Source: Lysinibacillus pakistanensis (lineage in GTDB: Bacteria > Bacillota > Bacilli > Bacillales_A > Planococcaceae). From it: DNA of 64,000 bases. Shown in pieces: positions 10,850-21,582 of the stretch (position 1 is its first letter; each line of letters opens with the position of its first letter). The notes below the pieces were generated by a model. That model was not told the DNA's origin, did no database searches, and saw only the letters and a program-made list of their open reading frames with translations. The stretch is from positions 1 to 64,000 of the forward strand of contig BBDJ01000024.1 of the NCBI GenBank assembly GCA_001312325.1. The letters run 5' to 3'. Both the position numbers and the translations under genes were made by a program.

Positions 10850-11085
10850 GTTATATCCTACTTTCTTTGGTGCTATGTTACCATTTCGCTCTTTCTATCA
10901 TAACGTTTTTCTAAAAAAAATAACAGCAAAATCGTTTTTCTTTATCCAACATTTGGTTTAAAGAACAATATCATCACAAAATGAAGTCGGAAATTATCCT
11001 AAAAATAGCCCTTTTGATAATTTCATGCTTGAAAATAGCGACGAATATGAGACAATAGATTGCTAGAAAGGAAGATGTACGAATT

Positions 11086-12203
11086 ATGACGACCCTACAA
11101 AAAAATTACGCCTGCCTTTGATCCTTGGGAAGCGTATTTAGATGTTCAGCAACATGGACATATGACCCTATCCAATATTGAATTTACTACAACAACTCTA
11201 TGTAATATGCGCTGTGCACATTGCGCAGTTGGCTATACATTGCAAACAAAAGATCCTGAGGCATTACCAATGGAATTAATCATAAAACGCCTAGAGGAAA
11301 TTCCACATTTAAAAACACTCAGCATAACAGGTGGCGAACCGATGATGAGTAAAAAAAATCTGTCCAAAATTATGTATTGCCGCTTTTAAAATATGCACAT
11401 GAACGAGGGGTACGTACTCAAATTAACTCCAACTTAACATTGGAGCCAGAACGTTACTTACTGATTGCACCTTATTTAGATGTGCTACATATTTCCCATA
11501 ACTGGGGTACTATTGATGAATTTGTCGAAACTGGCTTTGCGATGATGGAGAGAAAACCAACTTATGAACAGCGTGCAGCATTATTCCAACGCATGATTGA
11601 TAACTCTAAAATGCTTGCTGAGCACGGTGTCATGGTATCTGCTGAAACGATGTTAAACAAAAAAAACGCTACCATATCTTGAACATATTCATCAACAAAT
11701 TATCCATGAGATGAAATGTGCACGTCATGAGGTGCACCCTATGTACCCATCTGATTTTGCCAGCGCCCTCACTTCTTTATCACTAAAGGAAACTCGTGAT
11801 GCGATTCATCATCTGCTGGATGTTCGGGATGAAAACACATGGATGCTTTTTGGTACCCTACCTTTTTATCCATGCAGTAAGAATGAAGAAGATCAATTGC
11901 TTTTAAAACGATTAAGATCAGCAAAAAAATGTAACGATGCGTAATGATCCCGATGGTCGCTCTCGCTTAAATATTAATATTTTCACAGGTGATGTTATTG
12001 TCACAGACTTTGGCGATACACCAGCACTTGGCAATATTATGAATGATGAATTACCAGCTATTTTTGATAAATGGATGGCCACGGATTTAGCAAAATCTCT
12101 TAACTGTCATTGTCCTGCAGTAAAATGCTTAGGACCAAATGTGCTTGTTAAAAATATGTATTATAAAGAAACAGAGTTTGTTAGTGGCTCAGCTAAAATA
12201 TAA
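11086..12203 (+). CDS. yfkAB: YfkAB-type radical SAM protein, split in four frames
   Basis: Radical S-adenosylmethionine enzyme with the cluster motif CNMRCAHC (Cx3Cx2C) and the SAM-binding SITGGEPMMS. The C-terminal YfkB-like region has further cysteines (NCHCPAVKCLG). The start is ATG 11086 behind GAAAGGAAG. Corrections: 7 A at 11099-11105, 8 A at 11351-11358, 8 A at 11659-11666 and 7 A at 11933-11939, each one base long. The restored protein is about 371 residues and begins MTTLQKITPAFDPWEAYLDV. The substrate is unknown; the family is conserved in Bacillaceae. Confidence 0.85.
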
Positions 12204-12204
12204 A

Positions 12205-12247
12205 AAAATGTCCAATGCAGAAATCAACATCATGCATTGGACATTTT
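12205..12247. terminator. Bidirectional terminator
   Basis: A 15-bp perfect stem AAAATGTCCAATGCA / TGCATTGGACATTTT lies between the convergent YfkAB and LLM oxidoreductase genes. Confidence 0.9.
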
Positions 12248-12251
12248 GTTT

Positions 12252-13245
12252 CTATAATAACTCTTTTGCAAGTAGCTTATAACAATTCATGCGGCTTTCT
12301 TGTGCATATTGATTGCAGTTCAGCATAACTTCGTCAAAGCCATAATGCTCTTGCTCTGCTACTAAAAAGTCAGCGATATCCTTGGGCGTTCCTACAAGAT
12401 TAGCTTTGCGATTATTCGCTATTGACATTTGATCCATTTCTGTCAGCGGGAAATCCTTCGCCTCCTCAGGGGACATACCTTGGATAATTTGCCCTTTCAT
12501 CAAGTGCAACCGAGTAATATCTATAGGCTTAGCCAAATATTCTGCTTCCTCTAAGGTATCTGCAACAGTTGTAGCATAGGTAACGATTATTTGAGGTTTT
12601 TCCATGTAATAAGAAGGAGTAAAGTAAGCTCTATAAGAATCGAAAATATCCTTGGACATATTGCCTGTAAAAAAATTGAGCATAGGAATAGCCCACACCA
12701 AGCTGTCCTGCTTGCATAGCACTTTGTCCGCTAGAGCCAAGCAACCATGCCTCAGGTAACTGAATATCGACGGGTGCTGCTATGACCTGATCATAAACAT
12801 ACTCTCCCGTTTTTTCGTTATTCATCAATTTTAATATAATTTCAAGCTTGTCATATTGCTCCGTGAAACGCTGTCTTCGCCCTTCTGCTAGTGCATAAAT
12901 AGCTGCATGATCGCCACCAGGGGCTCTGCCAACACCAAAGTCAATACGATTCGGCGCCAAGCCGCTTAATGTTTTAAAGACCTCTGCTAGCTTATAGGGT
13001 GAATAGTGCATCATCATTACTCCACCCGTACCAATACGAAGCCGTTTCGTTTTCGCTGCTAAAAAAGCGGCTGTCACTTCTGGAGCAGAGCTTGCCAACG
13101 AGTTACTATTATGGTGTTCTGCCAGCCACATACGATGATATCCGAGCGACTCACCTAAAAGTGCCAATTGTTCTGTACGTTGAAATGCCTCCTCAGCCGT
13201 GTGACCTTTAGGGATAGGCATTTGATCTAAAATACTTAACCTCAT
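12252..13245 (-). CDS. LLM-class (luciferase-like) flavin-dependent oxidoreductase
   Basis: TIM-barrel FMNH2-dependent monooxygenase of the bacterial luciferase superfamily, the MsnO8/YddN-like LLM subgroup. Features include RMWLAEHHNSNSLAS near residue 50 and GTGGVMMMHYSPYKLAEVF. The PNRIDFGVGRAPGGD flavin-site segment is also present. The break at the 7-A run 12669-12675 is one base too long; repaired it reads GYSYAQFFTGNMSKDIFDSYR. I chose ATG 13245 (MRLSILDQMPIPKG) because GAGAGG sits eight bases upstream, whereas it abuts the earlier ATG at 13254. The length is about 330 residues. Confidence 0.85.
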
Positions 13246-13352
13246 TGAAAACATCCTCTCTGTAGGTTCCCCCTTTCTACTGTAATATAGGACGTACTTT
13301 TTATAAAATAAAAAAAGCTTATTGATATGCAAGCTGCTTCATCTGCCAAGTC

Positions 13353-13749
13353 TTATAAACCATGCCAATCAAATTGTTTTTTTTGCTCAACACTTAACAC
13401 ATTATCATTAAATTTCATCGCATGAGCAGAAAACGCCATGTTTTGTTCGTCTACAACAAATTGTAAGATGGCATGTCCTTTTTTTTCCCTTGAAACGTAA
13501 TATCACCAGATAATTCGACAACATGCTCCCCTGTTTTTGCCTCATAATATCGCCAATATGGTTCAAAAAAACGCATAATTAAAAGCATTGCGAACCGTGA
13601 CATCTGAAAAATTGGACAAATATCCTTCTTTTACTACTTCAATATATTCATTGTCTGTTATATCTTTTTTTCGCATTAAAAACATATCCCACCAATACAC
13701 CCATAAACACTACACAAATAAACACTCTGAGATGATTTGTTAAACTCAA
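13353..13749 (-). CDS. Small membrane-anchored protein, frame-broken, unknown function
   Basis: No single frame shows this gene, but repairing A/T runs near 13480, 13567 and 13664 yields about 130 residues. A short hydrophobic anchor (VFICVVFMGVLVGYVF) is followed by a soluble domain reading DITDNEYIEVVKEGYLSNF, DVTVRNAF..FEPYWRYYE, VVELSGDITFQGK and ILQFVVDEQNMAFSAHAMKF. This pattern resembles the C-terminal domain of zinc-ribbon-plus-TM proteins of Firmicutes (from memory; a profile search would decide). The start is probably TTG 13749 behind AAGGGGATG. It lies upstream of, and on the same strand as, the LLM gene. Confidence 0.55.
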
Positions 13750-14085
13750 ATGTCATCACATCCCCTTTACGTAAAAAACATTATTATCTACATAATACAC
13801 AAAAATCTATACTTAAAATAGAATATTTTTGCTTTTTATAGAAATGCAATAGATACATAATGCTAACCAATTACGCTATCAAGCTGACTGATAGTTACTG
13901 GCAACTTTCATTTCGTTACGGTAAATCAAGAATGATAGGTAATTATGCTAGGCAAGAGTATGCCCTCCTTATGTTTATATACGTTGGGTAACTAAATTAT
14001 GACTATGCTATCCTCTTTACGTAATCGCTTATTTTATGGTAACTATTAGATTGATTGAAGACTACCTTATGAAGTATGTAGCTAC

Positions 14086-14148
14086 GATGAAATGATAAAA
14101 CTTATCTTATTATGAGGGTAAGTTTTATCATTTCATCAACTTTTTTTT
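14086..14148 (+). terminator. Long hairpin with T-tract, orphan terminator
   Basis: GATGAAATGATAAAACTTATC (14086-14106) pairs over ~20 bases with the segment at 14117-14137 and is followed by ACTTTTTTTT. It is a strong plus-strand terminator shape, yet 13750-14085 holds no plus-strand gene I can support. It is either an attenuator before the sigma-factor gene or the end of an unannotated small RNA. Confidence 0.65.
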
Positions 14149-14211
14149 GTTTCCCCATACGTCTAGTAGTTGTATACAATTTGAAAATGTTAAAAAGGAG
14201 CTTCTTTGGAC

Positions 14212-14732
14212 ATGAAAACAAGAAATGCATTTCAACATGAAGAGGTGTTTGTCCAATTCATTCGTGAACAAAAAGAGCGATTTTATTTGCTCGCGTATAG
14301 CTATACAAAAAAATGAACAGGACGCACTAGATGTCGTACAGGACAGTATCCAAAAAGCCATGCTTTCGCTCCACCGACTCGAAAATGTCGAGTATATGAA
14401 AAGCTGGTTTTATAAGATTGTCGTACGGACAGCCATAGATTTTTTTACGTAAGCATAAACGCTTACAAGTGACAGATGATGATACATTGCAATATTTAAC
14501 ACCAGCTCAGGAGGACGTCTATGAAAATGTGGACTTAGAGCATGCATTAGACGAGTTACCTCAAATGTATCGTGAAGTTGTCATTTTACACTATTTTGAA
14601 GATTTAAAGCTCGCTGATGTAGCCACTATCCTTAACATAAAGCTGAGTACAGCCAAATCGCGTCTTTATAAAGCGCTTAAACTTCTAAAAATACAATTGC
14701 AAGATGTGAAGGGAGAAACAGCACATGGATGA
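14212..14732 (+). CDS. sigV: ECF RNA polymerase sigma factor, SigV-like
   Basis: Extracytoplasmic-function sigma factor. Region 2 reads FYLLAYSYTKNEQDALDVVQDS followed by VEYMKSWFYKIVVRTAIDFLR. Region 4 reads ALDELPQMYREVVILHYFEDL with the HTH LADVATILNIKLSTAKSRLY. Repairing 7 A (14307-14313) and 7 T (14440-14446) restores about 172 residues. The ribosome binding site AAAGGAG is at about 14195-14200. The stop overlaps the anti-sigma start by eight bases, so the two are co-translated. By analogy with B. subtilis SigV it probably responds to lysozyme or envelope damage. Confidence 0.85.
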
Positions 14733-15613
14733 AAAATTAAAAGAACTAGAAAAGCAATACAATAAAGTACCCATTCCAAAGGAGCTTGATTTTGTAGTTG
14801 AACATGCACTACAACAGGGGAAAAAGAAGAGAAAAAAAACGGGCACCGCAATGGTTACTTGGTTCAGCAGCGGCCGCTATGCTTTTTACTGCAGGTTTAA
14901 ATGTCAGTCCTGCAATGGCACGTACACTTTCTGAAATCCCTGTAGTTGGCAGTGTTGTGAAGGTTTTAACATGGACGGAATATGAAGTGGCTGAGGATAC
15001 TTACGATGCGAACATTAAGGTGCCTTCTATTGAAAACCTTGAAAATCAAAAGCTTGCTAATACTTTAAATGAAAAATACCGTGCAGAAGGAAAAGCCCTC
15101 TACGATAACTTTATCACCGAGGTTGGAGATTTGAAGGCAAATGGAGGTGGTCATTTAGGAGTAGATAGCGGTTACGACATTAAAACTGACAATGACCAAA
15201 TCTTATCGATTGGTCGTTACACTGTCAATACAGTTGCATCATCTTCTACAACTATGCACTACGATACAATTGATAAACAAAATGAAATTTTAATTACACT
15301 TCCAATGCTCTTTAAAGACGATAGTTATATTAAAACTATTAGTGAAAACATTATTGAGCAGATGCGTAAACAAGCTGCTTCTGACTCAGATAAAGTGTTC
15401 TGGGTAAAAGGAGGAGGCATTCCTGACGAAGAGCTTTTTGACGATTTTAAAGCTATTAAAGCGGACCAACAATTCTATATTTCAGATAAAGGGAAGCTTG
15501 TCATTTCCTTCGATAAATATGAAGTTGCTCCTGGTTATATGGGTGTTGTTGAATTCGAAATCCCAACAGATGTGTTAAAGAATGATCTTGTAAGTATGCA
15601 ATATATTCACTAA
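14725..15613 (+). CDS. rsiV: RsiV-like anti-sigma factor (DUF3298)
   Basis: Membrane-anchored anti-sigma factor. The N-terminal ~45 residues are cytoplasmic (MDEKLKELEKQYNKVPIPKE), then one TM helix (WLLGSAAAAMLFTAGLNVSPA). The extracellular domain contains the DUF4163/DUF3298 pattern with DTIDKQNEILITLPMLFKDDS. In B. subtilis RsiV this domain binds lysozyme, triggering site-1/site-2 proteolysis and SigV release. One extra base in the 8-A run 14832-14839 separates the two halves. The corrected length is about 295 residues. Same operon as the sigma factor. Confidence 0.85.
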
Positions 15614-15629
15614 ACATAAAAAGTTCAAG

Positions 15630-15675
15630 ATGCGAGGAAACTGATGTATATATGTCAGTTCCTCGCATTTTTTTA
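15630..15675 (+). terminator. Rho-independent terminator
   Basis: ATGCGAGGAAACTGA pairs with GTCAGTTCCTCGCAT (one bulged A) and is followed by TTTTTTT. It ends the sigma/anti-sigma operon. Confidence 0.9.
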
Positions 15676-15784
15676 TGGCTTGAATCATTTAATACTCTCC
15701 TTTTGAGTTAATGTCAACATACTTATAAACCGCTCACTTTTTGTCAAAACTGAATGGTATCAATTAACGATAGAGGGTTTTCAT

Positions 15785-16913
15785 ATGAAGAATGTAGGAT
15801 CAATTAGTATTTTACATGTTATTTTCTTATCCATGACTGTTATTGGTTTAAAAAAACCATGTGACGATTATTCCACCGCTGCTTGACGTTGCAAAAAGAG
15901 ATGGGTGGGCATCTGTGTTAATAGCCGCGGTCATTATAATCTTCTGGTTACTTTTGTTAGTTTATATTCAATCAAAGTCAAAACAAGAACCTATAAGAGA
16001 TTGGTTAGATGGAACTATTGGAAAAACAGCCTCAACAATTGTTATTTATTGTATCGCTATATTTTTGATTATTTTAGCAGCTTTTACGATGGTTGAAACG
16101 CTACAATGGGTAAACACTACGTTTTTACCACAAACACCAGTTATCATTTTGCTATTTATTTATACAATTCTTTGTATTTTACTTGTCACAACTAGTCTAC
16201 AGACGATCGTTATCTTAAATGTTTTTGTATTGTTTGGAGTAGTAGTTTTTGGATTCTTTGTTGCATTTACAAATATTCAGGTGAAGGAATATCATTTATT
16301 ACTTCCCTTTTTTTGAGCATGGTTTTTCACCTGTTCTAAAGGGAGCAATCTATCCTACATCAGGATTCATTGAGCTATTGATGTTGTTATTTCTTCAGCA
16401 TCAGTATAAAGACCGTATCCGGTGGTATCATTTTGGCATCATGCTTTTCATTTTAATGGGGCTTACTTTAGGACCTCTTATTGGTGCAATTACAGAATTC
16501 GGCCCAGTGGAAGCTGCTAAACAAAGGTACCCTGCTTATGAGGAATGGGGATTAGTTTCCATCGGTCGCTATATAGAGCATTTAGACTTTTTCTCAATCT
16601 ATCAATGGCTAACTGGAACATTTATAAGAGTCAGCTTTATGTTATATATAGTGGCTGATTTATTAAAAATGACTAGTAAGCCAAAGCAAATTTGGAAAAT
16701 GCTTGCTCCTCCATTTTTCTTTATTTGTTTACCATTAATTATTTTGAATGAAAACATATTTTTAAAGGTGAAAGGGAACTATATATTAACAGCTACTGTT
16801 ATTTTCTTTTTTTGCAATCTCTGTTTTTCTCGTCCTAGTAGCATTCTTTTCAGATAAATCCGCAAAAAAAGGGGAAATCCGACAAACAAGAAATGGAAAG
16901 TGGTGAATCATAA
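15785..16913 (+). CDS. GerAB/GerKB-family spore germination permease
   Basis: B subunit of a GerA-type germinant receptor, an APC-superfamily-like inner-membrane protein of spores. It starts MKNVGSISILHVIFLSMT with the conserved HVTIIPPLLDVAKRDGWASV loop, and has about ten hydrophobic helices including SGFIELLMLL. Four runs need one base less: 7 A at 15850-15856, 7 T at 16308-16314, 7 T at 16807-16813, 7 A at 16864-16870. The corrected stop TAA at 16911-16913 overlaps the next ATG in TAATG. The length is about 373 residues. Gene order B then A is unusual; most loci run A-B-C. Confidence 0.85.
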
Positions 16914-18425
16914 TGCCTCAGCCGGATATGGCTATAGATCTGAGCACCTTAAAAAAAGTTATTTCAAAAATCTGCAGATATTCAGTTTCAGGAATATACT
17001 TTTAATCAGCAGAAAGTACATTTCGTTACCTGTGATTCAATGATCGACCAACAGTTACTAAATGAAGTTATTATAAAGCGTGTTCAATATCTCTTTGACC
17101 ATTTAGTAGACGCGCCGCTGGAAGAAAATATTGAAAAGGAACTCCATATCCCAACACTACAAAAAGTTAAGAACAAAGAAGAGGCAATTACATTTGTCTA
17201 TACCGGATTTCTTCTGCTTTATTTTGAGGAAGAGGACTTAATATATGCGAGTAATATTGCGAAAAAGCCTAATCGAAATCCTGAAGAAACGAGAATGGAG
17301 GTTCTTGTAAAGGGGCCTCGTGATAATTTTATTGAGGATATACGGGTCAATATAGCAATTTTGAGAAAACGATTACCGACTAATTCTTTTTGTGTCGAAA
17401 AAGTAGAGCTAGGTAAGCGATCAAAAACAACCGTAGCCATTCTTTATTTTGATGATATTGTCGATATGGATATTTTACACGGCATTAAAAAGCAATTGGC
17501 ATCTGTTGATACAGATATAGTGTTCAGTGGGGATTTATTAATGGAACGCATTAACAAAAACTCTAAACTTTTCCCAAAATTTGATTATACTGGACGTCCT
17601 GATTATGCCATTCAAGCTTTAATCAGGGGGCGTTTTCTTATATTCGTTGATGGTGTATCATATGCTGTTATCACACCTGTAAATTTATTTCTATTGTTAA
17701 AATCGGCTGAAGATAATGAATACCCTATTATCTTTAGTTCTGTTGAGCGTTTATTAAGGATATCTGGTATTTTAATTGGCTTATTGTTACCGGCATTTTG
17801 GTTAGCCCTGACAACCTACCATCAAAACCAGCTACCATTGCAGCTTTTAGCAACAGTTGTCCAAGCGAAAACAGGGCTCCCGCTCCCCTCTTCACTAGAA
17901 ATGCTACTTATGCTATTAATGTTCGAATTATTCCGTGAAGCTGGTTTACGGCTCCCCTCTGTTATTGGAGGAACGATAAGTGTTGTAGGTGGATTAATTA
18001 TTGGGGATGCAGCCATTCGTGCAGGTGTAACAAGTCCAGAAATGATAGTGATTATTGCCATCTCTACAATTGCTTCATTTACATTAGTGAACCAATCTCT
18101 AGTCACAACAATTAGCTTGCTACGCATTGTTTTTATTCTTGCAAGTGGCTTTTTCGGTTTATTTGGATTTTTCGTCTCTCTATACGTAACACTTTTGTAC
18201 TTATGTAACATTCGAATTTATGGCTATTCTTACATGAATCTTGCCACAGATTTAAATTGGTCTACCATTAAAAAAATCCATTTTCCGACTTTCACCAAAA
18301 GGCTATACTGAACGTAATAAAGCATTGGCTCCACAGGATTATACACGAACTTCTTTGAATAGAAAAAAAGAAGAAAGAGAAAAATTTCCAATAATTAGAG
18401 AAAATAAAAAAACAAATCTCCCCTA
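16913..18425 (+). CDS. GerAA/GerKA-family spore germination receptor subunit A
   Basis: A subunit of the same receptor. The N-terminal soluble domain (to ~residue 240) contains LVKGPRDNFIEDIRVNIAIL and DGRPDYAIQALIRGRFLIF-type motifs. Then come about five helices including VIGGTISVVGGLIIGDAAIRAG, the GerA-family hallmark. An extra A at 16951-16957 hides the first ~40 residues. Another at 18270-18276 truncates the tail, which then continues SPKGYTERNKALAPQDYTRTS and ends about 18425. The exact C-terminus is uncertain because of further A runs. Length about 500 residues. No GerC lipoprotein gene follows in this window. Confidence 0.85.
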
Positions 18426-18452
18426 GATACTCATATGGGAGAATTTATTATT
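18414..18452. terminator. Probable terminator between convergent genes
   Basis: AAATCTCCC and GGGAGAATTT pair imperfectly around CTAGATACTCATAT and are followed by a T/A-rich exit. It separates the germination unit and the ABC remnant. Confidence 0.5.
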
Positions 18453-18715
18453 TATGTGTTTATTTCTACAAATTGTTCTTTAGATACTTCACCCTGACCC
18501 TTGCGAAGTTGAATATGGTGTAGCTTAGCGAATAGACCATTTTGCGCAGCTAACTCATCATAAGTGCCATCCTCTTCAATACCATTTGGTGTAACGACAA
18601 GAACACGTTCAGCATTGCGAATAGTTGCTAATCGATGGGCAATCACCTTCCATCATGCCATTTTCTACCAGTGAAATAATGGTATCCACCAACGCTTTTT
18701 CACTGAAAGAGGGGC
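18452..18715 (-). pseudogene. ABC transporter ATP-binding protein, 3' remnant
   Basis: Only the end of an exporter-type ABC ATPase survives: SEKALVDTIISLVEN (after the Walker B region), then a frame disruption, then the switch-histidine motif MIAHRLATIRNAERV and a C-terminal tail. Upstream of about 18715 no Walker A, signature or membrane domain can be found. Here both 5' coding capacity and frame are missing, so it is a real remnant rather than a simple read error. It lies at the edge of the accessory stretch, so the truncation may mark an old rearrangement point. Confidence 0.7.
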
Positions 18716-18849
18716 TGTTCTATAAGCCAACAACTAATCGGACAATAGTCCCTTTTTCTTTAAAAATATGCTAGCAAGAAATTTTTATGTTGTTTTATCT
18801 TGTCTAACTCATCTTTTTGTATGGAATGCTTTAAGTTTTCAGTTAGTTA

Positions 18850-20115
18850 TTATTGAATTCTCTTCATTCTTTGATGTAATAATCCATCCGTACTGTTATT
18901 CTCACCGTAAATAAAATCCTGCATATAGTAAGTTAAATATTTTCCATAGTTACTTTGCGTATTTATTAATAATTCATCGACATAATATACACCTAAAGGA
19001 ATACTATCTAAAATTAAACTAGCAGTTCCTGCATAAATTCCACAAGCTACTTGGAAGTATGTTGCACTAGTTTTATATTTTTTGAATATATCACTACTTT
19101 TCATTGAATTATACATATAAATTTCCTTATCCTTGTATACTAAAAGAACACCAACAAGGTCCTCTCCTTCAACCTCTCCATAGGATGGATCAATAAGCTT
19201 TTGTTTCCAATTCCAAAGGTCATCCACATTACTTAGATTTTTTCTAATTAATTCTGTTGTATATTCATTGACTCGATAGATAAATCCTATTTCCATATCA
19301 TATAATTCACCTAATGTCAGTACTTCTTCATGAGGCATAAGAGATCCGTAAAATTCCTTTTCTCCTAATTTTACCTTAAATTCAGTAGCATAGACATCAT
19401 CGTATAAGTAAAGTGGTAAATGATGCTGGACAAACATTGGATAGCTTAAAATTGCTTCATCCAGAAAACATTCTACTGACCAGGTAGTATAAATAGTTTT
19501 AGGCTGTATAAGATTTTTGTCTTTATAAAAGGAACTGTCATGTTCAAAAATGTAACAAGCTAATGGCGGATTACTTGAATTGTCTTTCAATAGTTTAATT
19601 GCCATCCATTGAACTACTCCAGGGTTCATACCAGAGCCAATAATCGCTCTTGTATTGGTAAAGGTTTCTTTCTTATCTTCAAATCGATAATATCGTTCAG
19701 TCAATGGGAAACCATATAAGCTTTCATCTTGATCAACCGCGGTGTTCTCTAATGCTGAGTTGATATAGTAAACACCAAGTTTATTACAACATTCTAGCAT
19801 TTCAGTTGTATCAGCCCATGATACATCAATAACTAATTTGGTGTTTGTTGATTGTAGATGTTTAGTAAATTTGGCTTTGTCACTTAGGTCAAATTGTAGG
19901 AGGGTCAATTTATCTATTAAATTTGGAAACAAAGGATTATAATAATCTATTTTATTTTGATTGATATCTATTAAAAACAACTTTGAATTTTTAATAACAT
20001 GATGGATTGGATCATTTTTATCTATAACAGAATGATTAAGAATTGATAGGATTGACTTAGCAACACCACCCTTACTTCCAAGAATAGTGATTGAATATTG
20101 GTTAAGCTGTTCCAT
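18850..20115 (-). CDS. Homospermidine synthase-like NAD-dependent enzyme
   Basis: Intact 421-residue protein (ATG 20115, AAGGATG ten bases upstream). It matches the homospermidine synthase/saccharopine-dehydrogenase-like fold: Rossmann start SITILGSKGGVAKSIL, then VIDVSWADTTEMLECC, IGSGMNPGVVQWMAIKLL, TTWSVECFLDEA and EDLVGVLLVYKDKEIYMYNS. These blocks occur in the same order in proteobacterial homospermidine synthases (compared from memory). The known reaction is NAD-dependent formation of homospermidine from putrescine and/or spermidine. It has no frameshift, unlike most neighbours, and sits alone amid decayed DNA, which suggests acquisition. A carboxy-polyamine or opine-like product is an alternative. 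Confidence 0.65.
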   Translation of the reverse strand: MEQLNQYSITILGSKGGVAKSILSILNHSVIDKNDPIHHVIKNSKLFLIDINQNKIDYYNPLFPNLIDKLTLLQFDLSDKAKFTKHLQSTNTKLVIDVSWADTTEMLECCNKLGVYYINSALENTAVDQDESLYGFPLTERYYRFEDKKETFTNTRAIIGSGMNPGVVQWMAIKLLKDNSSNPPLACYIFEHDSSFYKDKNLIQPKTIYTTWSVECFLDEAILSYPMFVQHHLPLYLYDDVYATEFKVKLGEKEFYGSLMPHEEVLTLGELYDMEIGFIYRVNEYTTELIRKNLSNVDDLWNWKQKLIDPSYGEVEGEDLVGVLLVYKDKEIYMYNSMKSSDIFKKYKTSATYFQVACGIYAGTASLILDSIPLGVYYVDELLINTQSNYGKYLTYYMQDFIYGENNSTDGLLHQRMKRIQ

Positions 20116-21582
20116 GGCAAAACATCCTTTTCTTGTAATTAACATAGCTTATGAATTTTTGAATGAGTTTGCTTGTATGAAACAACTAGTTTCAATTGAA
20201 ATACTATTACCTTACTATTTTTATTTACTAGTTTATTAATTTTCGATTTTTTTCTTAATTTATATAGCTAAATGATTGTAGTTTAATATACAATAATTTG
20301 AATTAAAGAATAATTTCGAAAATAAGAATAGGAAGAACAAATAATGGAGGTATCATTATATCAATCATTACACTAAATCTCATTAACGTTGCATAAATAA
20401 AATTTGAATTTTCAGTTTATTTTTCCAGGATTTTCATTACTAAATTGAAGTTACCAAATCTAAGGTAGTAAACATCCATTTTTTCACAATGCATTCTGTG
20501 GCTGGTACGACAACAGCTGTAAACTTCTTAAGGGACACCCTTCTTTTTAATTTTTCTTATCCAGATATGGGCAGATTTCCATAATGCTGCTTTTAAGTAG
20601 CGGCTGATAAAGGGGGTAGTTTCACCACATTTACATGTAGATTATCCAGAAAAATAATATTTTTACCTGACAAAGCGTTTCCACAATATTTAACTGAGGT
20701 TTTTACACCGTCTTGGGATGTTACTTAATCTTCTTCATTAAAAAAATTTAACAAACCTTATTTTGTTATCTTTTTAATGTCATTGTTCACCACTTTTTTT
20801 AGAAACGGTATTCGTTTATTTTGGAAGAGTAATTTATGGAAACGGTTGGAATGTTTACCTTTCCTTTTTCTCGTATTTCATCCCTTATCTATTTTTGTAC
20901 AGGTATTACATAATTTTAATTAAAATAAATGTAATAAAATATAAGCTGTAGCGTGTGTCGAGTTGCAGCTTTTTAATTTTCCCAAAGACTTAACAAGATC
21001 CACATATCTATAATGTCCTGAACTTTATTTTTTTACTGACGGATAATGATAATTGCTTTCTTTAGAAATATGAGCAACACACTCTGCTATCATGATTTCT
21101 GTTTAACAATTCTTTGATTTCGTTAGTTTGTTCATAATTCAAAATTAGGTCATCAGATTAGACTGTTACAGTGCCTTGTGTTCCTTCCTTAACCTATCCA
21201 CTACATGTATGATGGTGCTCTGTCAGGATGCGATTTTTTACATCTGCTCTTGCACACCCCAACCCTATTAATCAATGCTCACAACTCCAACAAGTTTTTT
21301 TCATTACTTTCAACTCTTTCCGCAAAATCCTCATTTTGTTTTGTTACTATATATTGCTCTCACAATATTAGGTGTTACTACTACGGTATTATATCTTGGT
21401 ATATGGATTCGCTTTTGTTTATAGATTCACTTTTAATACATTTTCTACTAAACAATTCACACTTTGCTTTTATTATTAAAGAAACTTGATTAATAAGACT
21501 AGTGAAAGTAAAAGAGTATTGCATATTATGAAAATGTAATCTGCAGATTATTAATCTTTAGTTTTGAGGAGGTGAAAATTAC
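20116..21582. other. AT-rich stretch with no supportable gene
   Basis: No frame combines a plausible start, ribosome binding site and conserved residues. Around 20520-20690 the minus strand reads scattered pieces such as SGKNIIFLDNLHVN and YLKAALWKSAHIWIRKIKKK. These could be a decayed transposase of the DDE type, but the match is too weak to name. Stop codons are dense in all frames. The 3' portion (21000-21560) shows nothing recognisable except the ribosome binding site of the next gene. Confidence 0.5.

Noticed and set aside
13750..14085. Known riboswitch class before the sigma operon
   Set aside because: No conserved core of T-box, SAM, TPP, FMN, lysine, purine or yybP-ykoY elements could be found.
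17822..18211. 129-codon minus-strand frame inside gerAA
   Set aside because: Shadow of a membrane-protein gene; no start signals.
18715..18760. IS end at the ABC remnant boundary
   Set aside because: GAGGGGCTGTT looks superficially like an IS1182-type end but lacks the CACTGAAAAA continuation and a partner repeat.
21205..21489. 94-codon plus-strand open frame in the accessory stretch
   Set aside because: No ribosome binding site, odd composition (His/Leu/Phe/Tyr-rich) and no recognisable domain; treated as chance.
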